A DNA stretch of 64,000 nucleotides from an uncultured Lachnospiraceae bacterium. GTDB lineage: Bacteria > Bacillota > Clostridia > Lachnospirales > Lachnospiraceae. Positions within the stretch are counted from its first letter, which is position 1. Each line of letters starts with the position of its first letter. A program made the translations under genes and the position numbers. The notes beneath the pieces are model-generated. The model was given only the letters and a program-made list of their open reading frames with translations. It ran no database searches and was not told where the DNA came from. The stretch spans positions 22,328 through 86,327 of the forward strand of contig CAJTQO010000007.1 in assembly GCA_910578405.1 (NCBI GenBank), in the 5' to 3' direction. This document shows positions 51,504 to 60,170 of the stretch, piece after piece.

Positions 51504-52031
51504 GATCGTTGTTTTCGCAGGTCCGAACGGTTCTGGTAAGAGTACGTTTACACAATTGCTAAACCTCCAATAGACTATATAAATGCAGATGAAATTAAGG
51601 AATACTTAAAATGTTCCGATTTAGAAGCGGCGCAATTGGCTGAAAAACAGCGGTAAGAGCATATGGAGCAGATGAGGGAATTTTGCTTTGAAACGGTGCT
51701 GTCAACAGAACGGAATTTAAAATTGTTAGAAAGGGCAAAGGGAAAAGGGTACTTTATACGTTGCTATTATATTCTTACAGCGGATCCAATGATTAATGTA
51801 TGGCGTGTGAAGGCAAGAGTAGAATCTGGCGGGCATGATGTACCAGAAGAGAAAATAATAACAAGATATGACAGGGCGCTGGCTTTGGTTAAGAATTTGA
51901 TTAAGGTTTGTGATATTTGCCATATATATGATAATTCAGCCGGCAGATCATTTCGGATATTTAAGAAGAGAAAAGAATTGATGTATTTTGATGAATGTGA
52001 TGACTGGTATTTGGGGATACCTGCGCTTTGA
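51475..52031 (+). pseudogene. zeta-toxin (UDP-GlcNAc kinase-type) pseudogene
   Basis: ATG 51475 opens VVFAGPNGSGKSTFTQLL, the P-loop of zeta toxins. A one-base deletion near 51560 shifts the frame (PIDYINADEIKEYL continues in another frame), a TAA at 51655 interrupts it, and the last 122 codons (FCFETVLSTERNLKLLERA to the stop) are open. Zeta toxins phosphorylate UDP-GlcNAc derivatives and block wall synthesis; this copy should be inactive. Confidence 0.85.
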
Positions 52032-52271
52032 CAGGTGTTTCTGATATGCAAAAGAAAAATCTGAATTGAGCAGAAATGTAAATTTGGGGAGTGCAAAAGA
52101 AATTTTTAAATATTGCAGTGCTATGATAAAATTTTATAAAGATTAAAAGTGAAGAAAGAGCCTAGGCATTGAAATGCAAATATTTCTGTCAAGGCTCATT
52201 TCATGTGTAAACCTTTATAAATTCATCATAAATATTTTTTTAGATGTAACTTGAAAAAAATAGAAATCACA

Positions 52272-52636
52272 GGCTTATGGTTGGAGATATTGACATAAAG
52301 GAAGGCATGATTGAGGTCAACCATACGCTGGATTATTATAACCATGCAGATAGCGGAAGATATTTTAGTATCCATACGCCTAAAAAAGAGATGGGAAAAG
52401 GTTAATCTCCATGCTGAATGAGGTGAGGGAAGTATTTTTAGTGGAAAAGCGGTATCAGGAGATGAATGGGCTGGTATGCAAAGCGGTAGTGGATGGTTAT
52501 ACGGATTTATATTTATTAACCGTTTTGGAAATGTACAGCATCAGGGGACTTTGAATAAGGCATTGTACAGGATAAAGATGGTAATCGTGAGAAAGTATGG
52601 CATTACTGCCGATGAGGCAAAAGAATGTTTTATATA
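52272..52636 (+). pseudogene. Tn916-type tyrosine integrase fragment
   Basis: GDIDIKEGMIEVNHTLDYYN, RYFSIHTPKKEMGK and, in shifted frames, a VDGYTDLY-like segment and HQGTLNKAL-like segment follow the core domain order of Tn916 Int. Several frameshifts. 52637-52779 contains nothing further. Confidence 0.75.
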
Positions 52637-52779
52637 AAATATTGCAGGTTCAGGAATTGAGGAATCCAGATAAAGGGGCACGGGGAAGTGGATAGTTACT
52701 CCGTATTTCCTGCCAGCCAGAAAAGTACGTCACAGGAGAAATGGCAGGATATGTTATATTGATTTTCATTTAGTCACGC

Positions 52780-53334
52780 CTAAACGGATTTCCGGCTTTC
52801 TTCTGCCTTGTAGATTGCATCCACTGCTATTTTATTGAACCGTAATTCTCTTTTCTGTATTTGTCGCATGTTTTCCCGTCGTTTATGGCCTGCGACAAAA
52901 TTTGTGGCATTAATGGAAAAATGGATGTGCAGGCGGCCGTTTTCCCCGGGAGGGCAGTGGACATTATAAGTCACTTGACAATGGTCTATCTCATAAAAAT
53001 CATAGGCCATTTCTCTTGCGATTTCATCAATATCCAGATTGTTTTCACGTATGAGACGTTCGCCGTCCTTGGTAAAGGAGAAAAATTTATGGTCAAGATA
53101 TCTGCCTGGGTTCCCTTTTCGGGTGCGGAGCTGCTGGACAGCCGCGAATTGGTTAGCTATGTTTTTACTACCGGGGAATTCCATGACCCCTACCCCTCCG
53201 GATGCAATTAAATCATCTTTTGGCTTTTTGCCATTGCGGTTTCCGTAGTTTATGACATTCTTTATATCAGACTGTTTATGATAGCGGCCACGCTGCGCAT
53301 TGTTTTTTTAAAATCCCATAGATGTTGTTTCCAT
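52780..53334 (-). pseudogene. relaxase-like gene fragment with one nonsense codon
   Basis: From ATG near 53334 the frame has a TAA after eight codons and is then open for 174 codons: KNNAQRGRYHKQSDIKNVIN, MEFPGSKNIANQFAAVQQLR, and the HxHxxxN relaxase signature HIHFSINATNF. The full-length relaxase is normally longer and ends downstream. The 3' end of a small preceding gene (TKEVYLLYHQYISHFGRKE) adjoins at 53344-53480, in MobC position. Confidence 0.65.
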
Positions 53335-53544
53335 ATACTATTCCTTTCTTCCAAAGTGGGAGATATATTGGTGATAGAGTAAGTAGACTTCTTTTGTCAA
53401 TGTTTCATTCCCGCTTTTTTCAATTTTGTGGTAAATTTCTTTAAAAAAGTTAATAGTGTCAATAATCTCTGGCAAGTAGCAGTTTCTTTTGGATATAACC
53501 GCTTAAAGTTTCATTTTCTGACTTAGCATTCTTTATCTGAAGAT

Positions 53545-53778
53545 ATGGAGAAACGCTATTATGACGCTCCTGACTTAAAGGATATGGGGAAAAACGCATA
53601 CCGTTTCATTAATGCAGTGTTCGGTTTTGCGACCCATGCAGACCCGCTGCGTCGGACAGAGAATTACAAGGAGAACTTGTTTATTAGAACGATGGATGGC
53701 AATGCGATGATTGATAAAGCATATCAGCTTGTGGGGACGGTTCAAAACTGTTGGATTTATCAATTATTTATATCATAA
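53545..53778 (+). pseudogene. C-terminal fragment of a DUF932-like protein
   Basis: NAYRFINAVFGFATHADPLR and ENLFIRTMDGNAMIDKAYQL match the C-terminal end of plasmid/phage DUF932 proteins. The upstream bulk is absent. Confidence 0.6.
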
Positions 53779-53789
53779 GGCATATCACA

Positions 53790-54115
53790 GAGGACGGGGA
53801 TGGATGCAGCGTGAAAATTAATGATGGCTTAATGGAGCTTTACGGAGTAAGCAAAGCGCAGCTTTATGCGCAGGCTATGCATAACCTGGAAATGGATGGG
53901 TATCACTTTTGTGAAATGAGCGGATATATGAGGCAAGCATTGTGCGGAGGAAAAGACAATTTTCCTGCCAGATTCGGACGACATAGACCAGGCAGAGCTG
54001 GACAATATGGTGGCTGAGGTGAATGTAGCGTGCGTAGCGCAGGAAGAACGTCTGGCAGACCACAGTTATTATTATGATGCGGGAACAGGCGAAATGAGAA
54101 TATGCGCATTATGAC
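53790..54115 (+). pseudogene. frameshifted plasmid-type accessory gene fragment
   Basis: KINDGLMELYGVSKAQLYAQ, then after a frameshift DDIDQAELDNMVAEVNVACV and DHSYYYDAGTGEMRICAL to a stop. The first part resembles DUF5688-like proteins; the second was not identified. Confidence 0.4.
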
Positions 54116-54399
54116 AAGTTACCAAAGGAAGGGTGCAAAGACATGGATAAAATAATAAAAGCTATTGTGATTGGAGCTTTGACAGTAATTATTACAGTAT
54201 TGTCCCAGGAAGGCGAAGAGTAGGGCAAAACGGTGGAACTGGCATAATTGGGGACATGGCGCCCAATTATGCCTTTCCTCTAAAGAATACAGAATATGAG
54301 TTGCATAGCAGCATTTATTTTTTGGATATATATTTCATTTTGGAATGGCATATGATATGGCATATATGAGATAAGTAAAATGCAAAAAGGAAGTTAGAT

Positions 54400-54490
54400 G
54401 TGGAAGCAGGGGTAAACCTTAAAGCAATTCAGCATGCGCTTGGGCAGAAGGGTTTTTCCACGGTTATGGATATTATGGGGAATGAATAGT
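54400..54490 (+). pseudogene. C-terminal fragment of a second tyrosine integrase
   Basis: VEAGVNLKAIQHALGQKGFS then TVMDIMGNE corresponds to the conserved HxxR-distal end of phage-type integrases (xxGVxLKxIQxxLGHxxxSTTMDIY), with the active His changed to Gln. Confidence 0.65.
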
Positions 54491-54624
54491 GCAGGGGCGT
54501 ATGGAAGAGAAACCATGCGGCCTTTTTGTATTTCGTTAGAATCATAAATATAACCAAAGAATAATGAAAAACAATTATCTTGCATACAGAAAAATAATCC
54601 GGCCGGAATAGAAATAATGCAAAA

Positions 54625-54809
54625 TTTATTCCACAGAGCAACCAAAACGCTAATCTGAAAAATCCATAGCATCATTTTATGAACATGCATACGGGAATTT
54701 TATTTATTTGACCTGTCGGGTATTGGAAGGAAAAATATCAGTCAGGCCGATGGAACGAGAAGTTAAAAATGCGCTGTCAATTGTGGAATATGAGTCTGTA
54801 GAAGCGGAC
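54625..54809 (+). repeat. direct repeat, copy 2, upstream of the recombinase operon
   Basis: Counterpart of 47633-47892. It ends 14 bp before the start of the 91-aa gene and therefore includes the probable promoter and leader of the recombinase operon. Confidence 0.8.
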
Positions 54810-54822
54810 ACGAGGTGAAACA

Positions 54823-55098
54823 ATGCAAACGAAAAATATAGAATATGACAAGCAATATGCAAGTAATATGAAAGTAAAAGGCGCTGGAAGGCGGCATATG
54901 AAGGAAATACGCAAAGATGCAGACTATGGCGGCAGGACAGTCCGGGTAATCTTACAGTTCCCGGACGAGCCGCAGGATGCTATGATGATCCAGGAAGCAG
55001 TGAAGTCAATACTTATGATGGAACTGGAAGAGCAAATCAAAGGGGGTTCAGTTAGAAAGGGGAGGGAAAAAGAATATGATAATTTGAGCAATGATTAA
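54823..55098 (+). CDS. 91-aa protein upstream of the serine recombinase
   Basis: A basic N-terminus (MKVKGAGRRHMKEIRKDADY) is followed by a beta-strand/helix section with TVRVILQFPDEPQDAMMIQE and an acidic helix (VKSILMMELEEQIKGG). CGAGGTG lies 6-7 bp before ATG. It is 24 bp upstream of the recombinase start and co-directional. Position and size would suit a recombination directionality factor or regulator; no family recognised. Confidence 0.65.
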   Translation: MQTKNIEYDKQYASNMKVKGAGRRHMKEIRKDADYGGRTVRVILQFPDEPQDAMMIQEAVKSILMMELEEQIKGGSVRKGREKEYDNLSND

Positions 55099-55122
55099 AT
55101 TGCGGCAAAAGGAGTGGCTTTT

Positions 55123-57051
55123 ATGCAGAAGAAGCAGATTGTGCGTATGCTTTTGAGAGTAAGTTCCAACCAACAGTTAGAAGCGGACGGTGACTTATCG
55201 GTACAGCGCAAGCTTGTGGCGGATTATATTGCCAGGCGTCCGGACTGGACATTGGATGAGAAAGAATACTTTGAGGGGAGTAAGAGCGGGTATAAGACTG
55301 CGGTGAGTGACAGAGACGCGCTGCAGGAGGCGTTGGAGGACGCTAGGAAAAGAGAGTATGACATTTTAGTCGCCTATAAGGATGACAGGGTTGGCAGGCG
55401 CATGTGGGAAATTGGCGCTTATGTTATGACTTTGAAAAGTTATGGCGTGGACATTTATACCGTCAAGGATGGTTGTATTTCGCCGGAAGACGATGATATA
55501 ATGGGACAAATGATTCTTGCGCTGCGGTTTGGGAATGCGCAAAAAAGCAGTTCGGACACCGGGATGCGCGTAAAAGATACCGCACAAAAATTAGTGCAGC
55601 AGGGAAGGTTCATGGGAGGGACTGCGCCATATGGCTATGAACTTGTCCTGTCAGGAGAACTCAGCAAGCATGGAAGGGCGCTGCACCGGCTGGAAATTAT
55701 CCCGGAGCAGGCAGAGGTAGTCCGGCATATTTATGACTTGTCATTAAATATGGAATTCGGCTCAGCGAAAATAGCCAGGCTGCTGAATGAGGATGAATAT
55801 TATAAGACAATGGCGCCCAATGATGTATGGAAAAGCGGCGCCATTACCAGCATTATAACCAATCCCTTGTACGCAGGGTATATGGCATACAAACGCAGGG
55901 AGCGTAAAAACGGCAAGCTCCACAGGCTGGACAGCGCAGACTGGATCCGCTCCAAGGAAGCGGACTTAAACCTGCAGATTATTGAAGGCGAAACGTGGGA
56001 CAGGGTGCAGGAAAAGCGGAAAAAACGCGCGGATAAATATAGCAAAACGCTGGATGGGAAAGGCGTCAGGGTGATGAGCAGGAATGGCGGCAGGCTGTCT
56101 TTGATTGATGTGGCTTATTGCGGTTATTGTGGGAGGAAACTGACGAATGGGACGAAATACAGCTATTGGACAATGAAAGGCACCGGAGAAAAGCGGGCCA
56201 GCAGAATCCCTATTTACCGCTGCCAGAACGCCCAAACGGGAATGCCGCATGATAAGGCGTCACAGTTTCGGGCGGATAAGGTGGAAAAAATTGTTTTTGA
56301 CAGTATTTTGGAATATATCCAAAATCTGCAGGAAAAAGAAGATATTTTTGAGGTGATAGAGAAAAACCAGGCTCAGGAAAGGAAAGCCCTGGAAGGGGCA
56401 ATCAGGAAGCTGCAAAAGGAATTAAAGAAAACAGCGGACGGGATTGCCACAATGGAAGAGCGTATCCCGGAGGCGATTGCAGGCTCCTATCCCCTGTCTA
56501 TTGCAGAGCTTGCGTCCGCGATACGAAAGCAGAAGGAAAAGGAAGAGGAGCAAAAACGGCTTTTAAGGGAAAAGAAAAGCTCAATAAGGGAAGCGGCGCT
56601 CACCGCGGATGAGTGGATGCAGTTAAAGGCTGAAATGCCTACCTGGCAGCAGGTTTTCCGGAATGCGGATACGGAAACGCAAAGGGCGCTTGTAAATAAG
56701 CTGATTGACAAGATAGAGGTGACGGAGGAACAGATTGTAATCCGGTTTAAGCTGAATTTGAACGATTTTCTGCCGGATAGAAAAAAGCGCCGTCAGAAAG
56801 GCTTGGAATCCAGAGGTATGGAGGAGGCTTTATCGCCCGGTGGAAAATTACGAAGCCGAACCGGCATGGAACATAAAGAGCCGGAGGATGCCTTTCTGCC
56901 GGATGGGAAGCTGCACAGTCAGGCCTGCATGGAGCATGGAAACATAGAAGCAGAAAGCATCCCGGAAGATTTTTTACCACGAATCAGTGATGGTTTCGGG
57001 GTACCGGAACCAGGGCTACAATTTTACCATAACCTCTTCCACGGCATATGA
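55123..57051 (+). CDS. large serine recombinase of the island
   Basis: A 642-aa site-specific recombinase in the integrated state. Order: catalytic resolvase domain with RVSSNQQ (Ser14/15) and the YKDDRVGRRMWE segment; Recombinase domain (GTAPYGYEL to about residue 300); a Zn ribbon CGYCGRKL with a later YRCQN Cys; and a long coiled coil (residues 395-490). ATG 55123 follows AAGGAG at 9 bp. The 13-bp attachment core lies at codons 627-630, and the final 12 residues (GLQFYHNLFHGI) come from host DNA. In a circular form the frame would instead continue into 25 residues encoded at 16732-16806, giving 655 aa. Confidence 0.95.
   Translation: MQKKQIVRMLLRVSSNQQLEADGDLSVQRKLVADYIARRPDWTLDEKEYFEGSKSGYKTAVSDRDALQEALEDARKREYDILVAYKDDRVGRRMWEIGAYVMTLKSYGVDIYTVKDGCISPEDDDIMGQMILALRFGNAQKSSSDTGMRVKDTAQKLVQQGRFMGGTAPYGYELVLSGELSKHGRALHRLEIIPEQAEVVRHIYDLSLNMEFGSAKIARLLNEDEYYKTMAPNDVWKSGAITSIITNPLYAGYMAYKRRERKNGKLHRLDSADWIRSKEADLNLQIIEGETWDRVQEKRKKRADKYSKTLDGKGVRVMSRNGGRLSLIDVAYCGYCGRKLTNGTKYSYWTMKGTGEKRASRIPIYRCQNAQTGMPHDKASQFRADKVEKIVFDSILEYIQNLQEKEDIFEVIEKNQAQERKALEGAIRKLQKELKKTADGIATMEERIPEAIAGSYPLSIAELASAIRKQKEKEEEQKRLLREKKSSIREAALTADEWMQLKAEMPTWQQVFRNADTETQRALVNKLIDKIEVTEEQIVIRFKLNLNDFLPDRKKRRQKGLESRGMEEALSPGGKLRSRTGMEHKEPEDAFLPDGKLHSQACMEHGNIEAESIPEDFLPRISDGFGVPEPGLQFYHNLFHGI
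57000..57012 (+). other. attR core of the genomic island
   Basis: GGTACCGGAACCA, identical to attL. It is translated in two frames: within the recombinase 3' end (VPEP) and as the YRN-Q junction of the host gene. Confidence 0.88.
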
Positions 57052-57583
57052 CCAGAAATGGATGCGGGGAAGGAATATATACAATAACATTGATTACCTG
57101 GTAGACACAATATTTGCCAACTATTTATCACGGCCTGGCGTGCGTCAGCCAATTTTCACTTCATATTGTGATGGACAGAGGGTGACTTGCAGCGGGCTTA
57201 GTCAGTGGGGGTCAAAATATCTTGGGGATGAAGGATATTCTGCCATTGAGATTATCCGGTATTATTTCGGGAATGATATGTATATCAATTCTGCGGAAAG
57301 CATTGCAGGAGTGCCATCCTCATGGCCTGGGTATGACCTGACAGTCGGAGCGTCCGGGGATAAGGTGCGCCAGATACAGCAGCAGTTAAACCGCATTGCC
57401 AAGAATTATCCGGCTATCCCGGTGATTACGGCGGACGGAATCTATGGCAACCGGACGGCGGAGGCAGTGAGGGCTTTTCAGCGTATCTTTAACCTGCCCC
57501 AGTCAGGCGTTGTGGATTATCCCACTTGGTACCAGATATCCAATATTTATGTAGGCGTGTCCAGGATTGCAGAGCCAGTTTAA
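57002..57583 (+). CDS. split SpoIID/LytB-like peptidoglycan-binding protein, 3' part
   Basis: The remaining 193 codons of the gene begun at 16034, without their own natural start. Visible: the SpoIID-like STAYDQKWMRGRNIYNNIDY, the CSGLSQWGSKYLGDEGYSAI motif, and a C-terminal peptidoglycan-binding domain with DKVRQIQQQLNRIA, DGIYGNRTAEAVRAFQ and VDYPTWYQI. Codons TAC-CGG-AAC-CAG read across the core, so removal of the island restores one frame of 422 aa. An ATG at 56987 inside the island gives an accidental in-frame start but no fitting ribosome site was seen. Confidence 0.88.
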   Translation, partial: YRNQGYNFTITSSTAYDQKWMRGRNIYNNIDYLVDTIFANYLSRPGVRQPIFTSYCDGQRVTCSGLSQWGSKYLGDEGYSAIEIIRYYFGNDMYINSAESIAGVPSSWPGYDLTVGASGDKVRQIQQQLNRIAKNYPAIPVITADGIYGNRTAEAVRAFQRIFNLPQSGVVDYPTWYQISNIYVGVSRIAEPV

Positions 57584-57624
57584 AGGAAGCGCAGGATGGC
57601 GCGGATGGCGGAAATGGATTTTCA

Positions 57625-57653
57625 GTGACATTCCTGTCAGAATCTGTTATAAT
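57625..57653 (+). promoter_or_regulatory. candidate promoter
   Basis: GTGACA, 17 bp, TATAAT, about 40 bp after the split gene and 187 bp before a possible small gene. Confidence 0.6.
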
Positions 57654-57839
57654 GGCAGCAGCAAGGGAAAGTGTGGAGGCATTTTTTGCGGAGGCGTTGG
57701 AAAAGCGCAAGGGGCGGAAAGGACAGGGCTGATGAAAATGGCAGGCGGACTGGAAACAGCAAAAGGATGGAAGCAATGAAAGGAAGGAAATGGCATAGGC
57801 GACGAAAGCAGTAAAGGATGGGAAGGGAGAAAGAAATCA

Positions 57840-58088
57840 ATGTACATTGGAAAATCAGGAACTCAGAAAAAAAGCAAGCCGGCGAGATGGAAGCGAATGT
57901 TGAGAAAAGAAGTGGAAAGGACGATACGGGAAAAGGCCAGAGTGAGGAAAATGCGGGAAAAAATCCACCGCAAAGCAGTGAAAGCCAGGAAAAAGAAAGT
58001 AGAGAAGAATCTAGACCGGATTCTGGTAGGAATCTGCTTCCTGGTATGTCTGGCGGCGGCTTTGGCAGAGGCGAGGGAAAACAGGTAG
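57840..58088 (+). CDS. small basic single-pass membrane protein (possible)
   Basis: 82 codons: a Lys/Arg-rich helix (KKVEKNLDRI and upstream) followed by one hydrophobic helix (ILVGICFLVCLAAALAEA). GGGAGAAAG lies about 9 bp before ATG, and a promoter is present upstream. An overlapping frame (57818-58102) is hydrophilic and less convincing. No family recognised; the gene may not be real. Confidence 0.4.
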   Translation: MYIGKSGTQKKSKPARWKRMLRKEVERTIREKARVRKMREKIHRKAVKARKKKVEKNLDRILVGICFLVCLAAALAEARENR

Positions 58089-58112
58089 AATGGCAGACAT
58101 AAGAAAACCAGC

Positions 58113-58150
58113 CCTGGAAGAATGCCCGTATTCCAGGGCATTCTTCCAGG
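58113..58150. terminator. bidirectional terminator hairpin
   Basis: Perfect 15-bp stem (CCTGGAAGAATGCCC and complement) with an 8-nt loop, 3 bp from the stop of the minus-strand ABC permease. Flanking T runs are weak on both sides. Confidence 0.7.
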
Positions 58151-58153
58151 CGC

Positions 58154-58981
58154 TTAATCCAAGTCCAGCTTCTTTGCCAGCATATATTCCGAAATAAAAT
58201 ACAACCCGGCACAGCCTGCCAGCGTCAACAGGATGCTGCCGACTAGAAGCGTATAAAGGTAAGGGAATAAAGTATCCGAAGTAATATAATCATAATAGCC
58301 AAAAGTAACGATGCTGATTAATATGGTGGAGCCAAACTGTATTATGACATACTCTAAAATATACCAGAAGATGGCGCCCATAATCTTATGCCGTGGGAAC
58401 ATTTGCCCAAGCGAAATCGCTGCATAGATTAGCAGCATATTAAAAAGGGAAGAGCTGATGATATACAAAAAACCTAAAAAGGCAACAGCGAATGGGTGGA
58501 GTCCATAATCCGCAAGCAGAGCCCAAAAGCCATCCCATACATATGGAATCCAGGAAAAGACAGTCACAACATCCAAGTCAAGGTAAATAAATTCCCCTGC
58601 GGTAAGAAGGATTGCCACACTGGAAAGGATAACAAAACCGGTAATCAAGTTCCATAAGGAACTGACCAGCAGCTTTGACAGGATGATCAGCCGCGGCGTT
58701 ACAGGGAGGGTGTTGGTGAGGTAGCCTTCATCCGTATAGATATTTTTGTAAAAGCGGATAGCCGCATAAACGCTGACGCCAATGGAACCGGCGAAAAGGG
58801 CAATGTAGTAAAAGAACAGGGAAGTGCCAAGCAAGGCTTCTATCGGGCTGGAGTCTATCGTCCATAAAGGGGAGACCATGGACATAACGCCAAGTAAAGT
58901 AAGGATGCCAATTCCCAAGTTGATGACGGCCGGAACTTTCCAAAAAAATTTCCAATCATATTTTAGTAATTTTTTTAACAT
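58154..58981 (-). CDS. ABC transporter permease (YtrC/D-like)
   Basis: A 275-aa integral membrane protein with six hydrophobic helices; the first half includes VINLGIGILTLLGVMSMV and SLFFYYIALFAGSIGVSVYA, and the soluble motif NTLPVTPRLIILSKLL is typical of ABC-2-type permeases that pair with small ATPases. Its start overlaps the ATPase gene by 7 bp, so they are coupled. Probably exports a peptide or drug; in Bacillus the YtrA-controlled system responds to wall-active antibiotics. Confidence 0.85.
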   Translation of the reverse strand: MLKKLLKYDWKFFWKVPAVINLGIGILTLLGVMSMVSPLWTIDSSPIEALLGTSLFFYYIALFAGSIGVSVYAAIRFYKNIYTDEGYLTNTLPVTPRLIILSKLLVSSLWNLITGFVILSSVAILLTAGEFIYLDLDVVTVFSWIPYVWDGFWALLADYGLHPFAVAFLGFLYIISSSLFNMLLIYAAISLGQMFPRHKIMGAIFWYILEYVIIQFGSTILISIVTFGYYDYITSDTLFPYLYTLLVGSILLTLAGCAGLYFISEYMLAKKLDLD

Positions 58982-59673
58982 GCGAATACCCTCCTGAAAT
59001 ATGCATCTACCGATTGGCCATACTCTTCGCGGATCTGGTCTACCGGCATATGGGCAAGAATCTGCCCGTTCCGCACCAGAACCACTTCATCCAGAATGTT
59101 TTCAATATCCGTAATCAGATGGGTGGACAACAGGATGCTGGAATTCCCGTTGTAATTTGTAATAATGGTTTTTAAAATATAATCCCGCGCCGCAGGATCT
59201 ACGCCTGCGATTGGTTCATCCAGGATGTAAAGGTCAGCGTTGCGGCTCATAACCAGAATTAACTGGACTTTTTCTTTGGTGCCTTTGGACAGTGTTTTCA
59301 GAGGGGCGGTAAAAGGGATAGTCAGGCTGCCCAGCATGGTAAATGCCCTGTCCCGGTCAAAGTCTTCATAAAAATCGCAGAATAAATCCACGATGTCGCA
59401 TACTTTCATGCCATTTTGAAGGTAAGTCCGCTCAGGCAGATAAGCGACCCGGGCCTTGGTGGCCGGGCTGGGTTTCTGGCCGTTGATGAAAATGTTTCCG
59501 GCGGTGGGCGTAAGCAGCCCGTTTATCATTTTAATCAAAGTAGACTTACCGCTTCCGTTCGGCCCTAACAGGCCAATGATTTTGCCACGGGGAATCATGA
59601 GGTTCATGTTGTTTACGGCCAGGGTATTTCCGAATATTTTAGTCACTCCCCGGATTTCTGCTAATGCTTCCAT
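58975..59673 (-). CDS. ABC transporter ATP-binding protein
   Basis: A 232-aa ATPase. Walker A GPNGSGKST near residue 39, Q-loop YLPERTYLQNG, signature LSKGTKEKV, Walker B LYILDEPIAGVDP and the H-loop STHLI. ATG 59673 follows GAGGAGGT at 7-8 bp. Second gene of the GntR-ATPase-permease operon, starting 1 bp after the regulator stop. Confidence 0.94.
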   Translation of the reverse strand: MEALAEIRGVTKIFGNTLAVNNMNLMIPRGKIIGLLGPNGSGKSTLIKMINGLLTPTAGNIFINGQKPSPATKARVAYLPERTYLQNGMKVCDIVDLFCDFYEDFDRDRAFTMLGSLTIPFTAPLKTLSKGTKEKVQLILVMSRNADLYILDEPIAGVDPAARDYILKTIITNYNGNSSILLSTHLITDIENILDEVVLVRNGQILAHMPVDQIREEYGQSVDAYFRRVFAC

Positions 59674-59674
59674 T

Positions 59675-60043
59675 TTATTTAACCTCCTCGCTTGCATGTT
59701 TGACCAGTATTATGATTTCTTCCTCTGAATAGCCCAGTTTTTTCATAATACGGAAAAAGTTCCGGATATATTCATCGGCAAGTTGTGTGCGTGTCTGCCG
59801 GATTAAAGTATTGTCCTCCGTTACCATGCGGCCGCTCGTTCGCTGTGTGTATATAAGTCCGTTCCTCTCCAGTTCGGCTAATGCTTTCTGCATGGTATTG
59901 GGGTTGACGCTTGCTTCAGCGGCCAGTTCACGCACGCTGGGGAGCCTGTCCCCGGCACGGTACTGGCCGGAAATGATTTGCATCTGTATGATTTCCACTA
60001 ATTGTGCATAAATAGGCTTATCTGCATCCAGATTCCATGCCAT
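59675..60043 (-). CDS. GntR-family regulator, YtrA subfamily
   Basis: A 122-aa protein: winged HTH of the GntR type (PIYAQLVEIIQMQIISGQYR, LPSVRELAAEASVNPNTMQK) and a short helical C-terminus (EYIRNFFRIMKKLGYSEEEI), the size of YtrA-like repressors. It leads the ABC operon. AAGGAAGG-type ribosome site lies upstream of ATG. A perfect palindrome at 60171-60194 over the operon promoter is the probable operator. Confidence 0.9.
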   Translation of the reverse strand: MAWNLDADKPIYAQLVEIIQMQIISGQYRAGDRLPSVRELAAEASVNPNTMQKALAELERNGLIYTQRTSGRMVTEDNTLIRQTRTQLADEYIRNFFRIMKKLGYSEEEIIILVKHASEEVK

Positions 60044-60170
60044 GTGATCCTTCCTTTCCTTTTACATTTCCTTGCATAAATTTTACCATATGAGTTATTT
60101 TTACTCTATGATACTAATTCACTATTTGATATGATTTTATCGCATAGCGGATATCATCTCTTAGAGTCGA

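Larger units (their letters stand above)
16732..57012. mobile_element. 40.3-kb serine-recombinase genomic island with serial insertions
   Basis: The island is delimited by two copies of a 13-bp core, has a large serine recombinase at the right end, and splits a host gene whose halves join in frame across the core. It is more AT-rich than the flanks except around the type III restriction genes. Contents are defence-like and regulatory cassettes mixed with many decayed mobile-element genes (Tn916-type integrase, relaxase, KilA-N, DUF932, recombinase tails). I see no VirB4, coupling protein, replication initiator or phage structural gene, so it is not self-conjugative or a prophage; mobilisation by other elements is possible. 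Confidence 0.88.

Noticed and set aside
16732..57012. Island as prophage or self-conjugative element
   Set aside because: No capsid, portal, terminase, tail, lysis, VirB4, VirD4 or DNA-transfer gene was recognised. Relaxase and Tn916-type integrase are only fragments.
56987..57583. The 3' half of the split gene as an independent gene starting at ATG 56987
   Set aside because: The ATG lies in the recombinase gene inside the island; the protein would start in the middle of a SpoIID-like domain and lacks the N-terminal half found at 16034.
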